Both the position numbers and the translations under genes were made by a program. DNA of 18,692 nucleotides from CAYMDD01 sp964409675 (GTDB lineage: Bacteria > Pseudomonadota > Alphaproteobacteria > Rickettsiales > SXRF01), in contig CAYPEF010000033.1 of assembly GCA_964409675.1 (NCBI GenBank), positions 1-18,692 of the forward strand, given 5' to 3'. Of the stretch, positions 15,949-18,692 are shown piece by piece (position 1 is the first letter of the stretch; each line of letters begins with the position of its first letter). The notes under the pieces were generated by a model. It was given only the letters and a program-made list of their open reading frames with translations. It searched no databases and had not been told where the DNA came from.

Positions 15949-16845
15949 GTGTCTTCACATATCAGGAATATCGTTAAATCCCTCTACCAGGGCGCAATCA
16001 ATACAATCATGCATGACGGTATCGAGCATGCGGGCTATCTCGCGTTCCTGGGATTGCTGGCGCTGTTTCCTTTCCTGGTGTTCCTTACCGCGCTGATCGG
16101 CGCGCTCGGCCATGATACGCAGGCGGCGCAATATTTAAGCCACATCTTCAGCAAGCTTCCCATGCAAGTGGTGCAGGCGCTGGAGCCGCGCGTACATGAA
16201 ATCACCTCCGGTCCCCCGCAAGGCTTGCTCACGCTCGCTATCGTCGGCGCGATCTGGACAGCGTCGTCTGCGGTGGAGGGGCTGCGCACCATCCTGAACC
16301 GCGCCTACCATGTCAGCACGCCCCCCACCTACCTGCTGCGCCGGACACTCAGCATCCTGCAATTGCTAATCTTCGCCTTCGTGCTGCTGATCGGCATGCT
16401 TCTGCTGATCACGCTGCCGCTTGCCATCCACCGGCTGGAGGAAATGATCGGCAAGCCCCTAATTACCCCGGATAATGCTTTAGTCAGTCAGCTGATATAT
16501 GCCGGGACGCTGGCACTGATGTTTGCGGTGGTTGCATCGGTCTATTACACGCTGCCCAATATTAAGCAGCATTTTATCTCCGTAGCTCCGGGCGCGGCCC
16601 TGGTGGTATTGCTATGGGGCGGCGCGGCCAAGCTGTTCACCTATTACCTTCAGCATTTCAACCAGGTAACGCTGATTTACGGCGGCTTAGGGGGCATCAT
16701 CGCCGCGCTGGTGTTTTTCTATATCTGCAACGTGATTTTCATCTATGGCGCCGAGTTCAATTACCTCTACAGCCGCAAATCCGGCATGAAGATCGAGGAG
16801 CGCGAGGAAACCGGCCTGCCGCCGCCCGACCCGTACGACGCCTAG
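15949..16845 (+). CDS. YihY/BrkB-family inner-membrane protein
   Basis: A 298-residue integral membrane protein of the YihY/BrkB family (older entries call it ribonuclease BN, which was a misassignment). About six hydrophobic segments are seen, near residues 29-49, 88-104, 132-160, 178-200, 209-230 and 242-265. Family features include AGYLAFLGLLALFPFLVF early, IWTASSAVEGLRTILNRAYHV in the middle, and IYGGLGGIIAALVFFYICN...YGAEFNYLY near the end. Molecular function of the family is unsettled; transport is assumed. The start is GTG, with AGGG 7 nt upstream. The stop codon overlaps the stop of the convergent cpaA by several bases. Confidence 0.92.
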   Translation: MSSHIRNIVKSLYQGAINTIMHDGIEHAGYLAFLGLLALFPFLVFLTALIGALGHDTQAAQYLSHIFSKLPMQVVQALEPRVHEITSGPPQGLLTLAIVGAIWTASSAVEGLRTILNRAYHVSTPPTYLLRRTLSILQLLIFAFVLLIGMLLLITLPLAIHRLEEMIGKPLITPDNALVSQLIYAGTLALMFAVVASVYYTLPNIKQHFISVAPGAALVVLLWGGAAKLFTYYLQHFNQVTLIYGGLGGIIAALVFFYICNVIFIYGAEFNYLYSRKSGMKIEEREETGLPPPDPYDA

Positions 16846-17336
16846 TGCATCGACACGCCCGAGATCAGCCCGCCCCATAAATAGCCGGTAAAGCCGGAGG
16901 CAATGGCGAGCCCGTAGGGAAGCGGTGCGTCATATTGCAGAATGCGCGGCGGCATCTTTCCTTCGCCACGACCATAATACATCGGCGCCATCTTGCGCAG
17001 GAGCACCACCGCGATCGACATCAGCCCGCCCAGCACCGCCACCACCATAATATATTCCGGCAGCCGCGCCGCGCCGATCCATAGGGCCGTTACGGTAAAG
17101 AGCTTGATATCTCCCGCCCCCATCCAGCCCATGCGGTATACGCCGTAGCCTACCGCAAACACAATAATTGCCCCGATTAATGCCGTGTTCCACGCAATCG
17201 GCGCAGCCGTCGTCAGCACCATCAGCGGATACATGATACCTACCAGCGCATTCAGCCAGTTGGGGATGATATAGCGGGTGAAATCGAAATACATCACCAG
17301 CACCATCAGGCAGGTCAGGGCAGCGAAAAATAACAT
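16842..17336 (-). CDS. cpaA: Prepilin peptidase CpaA (TadV), A24 family
   Basis: Aspartic membrane peptidase that cleaves the leader of Flp prepilins at the inner membrane. 164 residues, the short form without the N-terminal methylase domain found in PilD. Both catalytic aspartates are present: Asp18 in YFDFTRYIIPN and Asp76 in the GAGD motif followed by IKL. Six hydrophobic segments fill most of the protein. It lies apart from the main operon, after the YihY gene, and its stop overlaps that gene's stop. The ribosome site is weak (GGGA about 10 nt upstream). A CtrA box 59-73 bp upstream of the ATG supports co-regulation with cpaB. The pilin it would process is not in this window. Confidence 0.94.
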   Translation of the reverse strand: MLFFAALTCLMVLVMYFDFTRYIIPNWLNALVGIMYPLMVLTTAAPIAWNTALIGAIIVFAVGYGVYRMGWMGAGDIKLFTVTALWIGAARLPEYIMVVAVLGGLMSIAVVLLRKMAPMYYGRGEGKMPPRILQYDAPLPYGLAIASGFTGYLWGGLISGVSMH

Positions 17337-17394
17337 AGGCCGGATATCCCGAAACAGGGGTTACGTTACATTCCCCCAGTTAACCCTGTATTCC

Positions 17395-17409
17395 TTAATT
17401 ATCTCTTAA
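17395..17409. promoter_or_regulatory. Predicted CtrA-binding site between cpaA and the small unknown gene
   Basis: TTAATTATCTCTTAA is a second perfect TTAA-N7-TTAA, extended to TTAACCAT on the right as in strong CtrA boxes. A further TTAACC half site lies 15 bp to the left (17380-17385), the same 15-bp half-site offset seen upstream of cpaB. It could serve cpaA (minus) or the gene at 17506 (plus), for which GATAAT (17439-17444) is a possible -10. Confidence 0.62.
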
Positions 17410-17505
17410 CCATCACCCTTACAGCGCGGGGCAGGCAGGATAATGGCGAACTTACGCCGGTTTTCCTAAGCTTGGCGCATTGTTTCTACCGCATTGGATG
17501 CAATC

Positions 17506-17847
17506 ATGCCCATCTATATCGAACCCGGCCTGTATGTGACCGTCAAACAGCTGCCCAATGGCCCTACCCCGCGCCCGCTGGAGAGCGGTTTCTCGCAGGG
17601 CAATGCGTACCGCATATTGGGGATGGAAAGCTTCTCTGAAAGCGCGGAAGCCTATTTCATCCTCTCCAATGACCGTGACGAGGTCTGGTTCATCTCCAAC
17701 CGGCATTTCCGCACGCTGGGCCGGTTCGATGGCAGCACGGCGCTGCGCATGCCGCTCGACCATCTGCATGCCTACGCTTCCGCCGCCGCCTTCACCGCCT
17801 ACACCCCCGCCACCATGCAATGCAGTGAGGTATCGATCACCGGGTGA
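17506..17847 (+). CDS. Small hypothetical protein, divergent from cpaA
   Basis: A 113-residue protein I do not recognise. It has no signal peptide or membrane segment. The first 70 residues alternate hydrophobic and polar positions (MPIYIEPGLYVTVKQL, then AYFILSNDRDEVWFISNRHF), which suggests a small beta-rich soluble fold. The second half is more helical and Ala-rich. Coding composition is GC-rich like the neighbours, and the frame is free of stops with clean ends, so it is probably real. The ATG at 17506 follows TGGA at 7 nt; an in-frame ATG at 17494 is the alternative. It shares its upstream region and a CtrA box with cpaA, and it converges on recR. Confidence 0.75.
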   Translation: MPIYIEPGLYVTVKQLPNGPTPRPLESGFSQGNAYRILGMESFSESAEAYFILSNDRDEVWFISNRHFRTLGRFDGSTALRMPLDHLHAYASAAAFTAYTPATMQCSEVSITG

Positions 17848-17870
17848 TGGATCATTCCCCTGCTCCATTT

Positions 17871-17899
17871 CGTCATCCCCGCCTTGTACGGGGATGACG
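17871..17899. repeat. Perfect 11-bp inverted repeat (dispersed palindrome or terminator-like)
   Basis: CGTCATCCCCG (17871-17881) and CGGGGATGACG (17889-17899) form an 11-bp stem with a 7-nt loop, between the convergent ends of the small gene and recR. No T-tract follows on either strand, so it is not a classical intrinsic terminator. Palindromes with GTCATCCCCG arms are common intergenic repeats in alphaproteobacteria. Confidence 0.75.
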
Positions 17900-17927
17900 A
17901 TGAAGTGAATTATGTCCTATGATAAAG

Positions 17928-18524
17928 CTAAAACGGCAGCCGCAGCTTCAGCGCCGCGCCGAGCGTGCCGTCGTCGAGGTAATCCAGCTCGCCGCCCATC
18001 GGGATGCCCTGCGCCAGCCGGGAGATGGAAAGGTTGAACGGAGCCAGCCGGGTGGTGATGTAATGCGCCGTCGTCTGCCCCTCCACGGTGGCGTTGGTGG
18101 CAAGGATAATCTCCTTTACCTCCCCCGAACCTGCGCGCTCCACCAGTGATTCAATATTGAGCTGCGCCGGCCCGCGGTCGTCCATCGCTGAAAGCGTGCC
18201 GCCCAGCACATGATAGACGCCCTTATAGAGATTGCAGCGCTCAATCGCCCACAAATCCGCCACCTCCTCCACCACGCAGAGCACGGAAGTATCGCGCTTA
18301 TGATCGGTGCAGATATGGCAAGGGTCCACTGCGTCCAGATTGCCGCACACCGAGCAATCGCGCACTGAATCAATCGCCCGCGCGAGGCCTTGCGTCAGCG
18401 GAATCATCTGCTTCTCCCGGTTGCGCAACAATTGCAGCACCACCCGCCGCGCCGAGCGCGGACCCAAACCGGGCAGCCGGGCGAAAAGTTTGATTAATGC
18501 GTCGATATCGTTGGTGGCTTGCAT
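17928..18524 (-). CDS. recR: Recombination mediator protein RecR
   Basis: RecR works with RecF and RecO to load RecA at gaps in DNA. 198 residues, the family's normal length. An N-terminal helix-hairpin-helix (LIKLFARLPGLGPRSARRVV, about 11-29) is followed by a four-cysteine zinc finger (Cys57, Cys60, Cys69, Cys72), the Toprim domain beginning VLCVVEEVADLWAIE (81-95), the family stretch YHVLGGTLSAMDDRGP, and the C-terminal RLAQGIPMGGELDYLDDGTL (169-188). All expected elements are intact. In many bacteria recR follows dnaX and ybaB; neither is visible upstream here, where the window ends in repeats. No clear ribosome site precedes the ATG. Confidence 0.97.
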   Translation of the reverse strand: MQATNDIDALIKLFARLPGLGPRSARRVVLQLLRNREKQMIPLTQGLARAIDSVRDCSVCGNLDAVDPCHICTDHKRDTSVLCVVEEVADLWAIERCNLYKGVYHVLGGTLSAMDDRGPAQLNIESLVERAGSGEVKEIILATNATVEGQTTAHYITTRLAPFNLSISRLAQGIPMGGELDYLDDGTLGAALKLRLPF

Positions 18525-18547
18525 GAAGTAAAAATGGTAATCTAGGG

Positions 18548-18594
18548 CAAGGAATTCCAGACTTTCACGGGATATACATCTCCCTTATTCCTTG
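18548..18594. repeat. Inverted repeat upstream of recR
   Basis: CAAGGAAT (18548-18555) and ATTCCTTG (18587-18594) form an 8-bp stem around a 31-nt loop, which contains a nested GGGA/TCCC pairing. It lies 24 bp before the recR start. It may be an RNA structure in the recR leader or the edge of an intergenic repeat. Confidence 0.45.
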
Positions 18595-18604
18595 TATCCA
18601 TTCC

Positions 18605-18692
18605 TGTCGTCCTCGGCGATGCGCAGCATCGTCCGGGGACCCATTTCTCAGCAGGAGCAAGCGGAGAGATGGGTCCCCGGCTCCACCCTGCG
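18605..18692. repeat. Intergenic palindromic repeat, running off the right edge
   Basis: CCGGGGACCCAT (18633-18644) pairs perfectly with ATGGGTCCCCGG (18669-18680). After one T-G step, TCTC/GAGA (18646-18649 and 18664-18667) continues the stem, giving a 17-position hairpin. A smaller hairpin, CGATGC-GCA-GCATCG (18617-18631), precedes it. The paired structure, GC-rich arms and intergenic place are those of a dispersed repeat family, not a protein-binding site. Copies elsewhere cannot be seen from this window. Confidence 0.7.

Overview
The window looks like chromosomal DNA of an alphaproteobacterium. The evidence is a long bifunctional Rsh whose first residues follow the alphaproteobacterial pattern, a cpa/tad pilus cluster in the Caulobacter-like order cpaB-C-D-E-F-tadB-C, and two perfect TTAA-N7-TTAA sequences (the CtrA-box pattern), each upstream of a pilus gene. 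The order or genus cannot be fixed from this sequence alone. Most genes are GC-rich. Two genes, at 1-675 and 4519-6468, are visibly AT-richer with different codon choice and may be acquired or fast-evolving.

Layout. Positions 1-675 (minus) hold the 5' part of an unrecognised gene that runs off the left edge. Positions 836-2257 (minus) encode a large Nudix-like protein whose Nudix box is split by about 60 residues. It is divergent from rsh (2351-4516, plus), the (p)ppGpp synthetase/hydrolase, across 93 bp. The rsh start has no Shine-Dalgarno but has a TATAAT hexamer placed for a leaderless mRNA. A 649-residue coiled-coil/membrane protein (4519-6468, minus) converges on rsh with a 2-bp gap. A 239-bp AT-rich spacer (6469-6707) carries a CtrA box and leads into a tightly coupled pilus operon: cpaB, cpaC secretin, cpaD lipoprotein, cpaE, cpaF ATPase, tadB, tadC (6708-14274, plus). 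The TPR lipoprotein tadD (minus) converges on tadC. Then come a stand-alone receiver-domain regulator, a YihY/BrkB-family membrane protein, the prepilin peptidase cpaA (minus), a small unknown protein, and recR (minus). The right edge (about 18605-18692) holds an intergenic palindromic repeat that probably continues outside.

How the genes work together. CpaA matures prepilins; CpaF powers assembly through the TadB/TadC inner-membrane platform; CpaE helps localise the machine; CpaB, CpaC and CpaD form the periplasmic and outer-membrane channel, with TadD as a probable assembly lipoprotein. The pilin (flp/pilA) and the TadE/F/G minor components are absent here and must be elsewhere if the pilus is functional. 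CtrA boxes in front of both cpaB and cpaA suggest joint cell-cycle control. The second box also faces the small unknown gene at 17506.

No stretch over 300 bp lacks a gene. The larger spacers are 676-835 (AT-rich, nothing firm seen), 2258-2350 (divergent promoters), 6469-6707 (CtrA box), 15256-15447 (TTAA-rich palindrome), 17337-17505 (CtrA box) and 18525-18692 (inverted repeats). I saw no tRNA, rRNA, CRISPR array, transposase or integrase.
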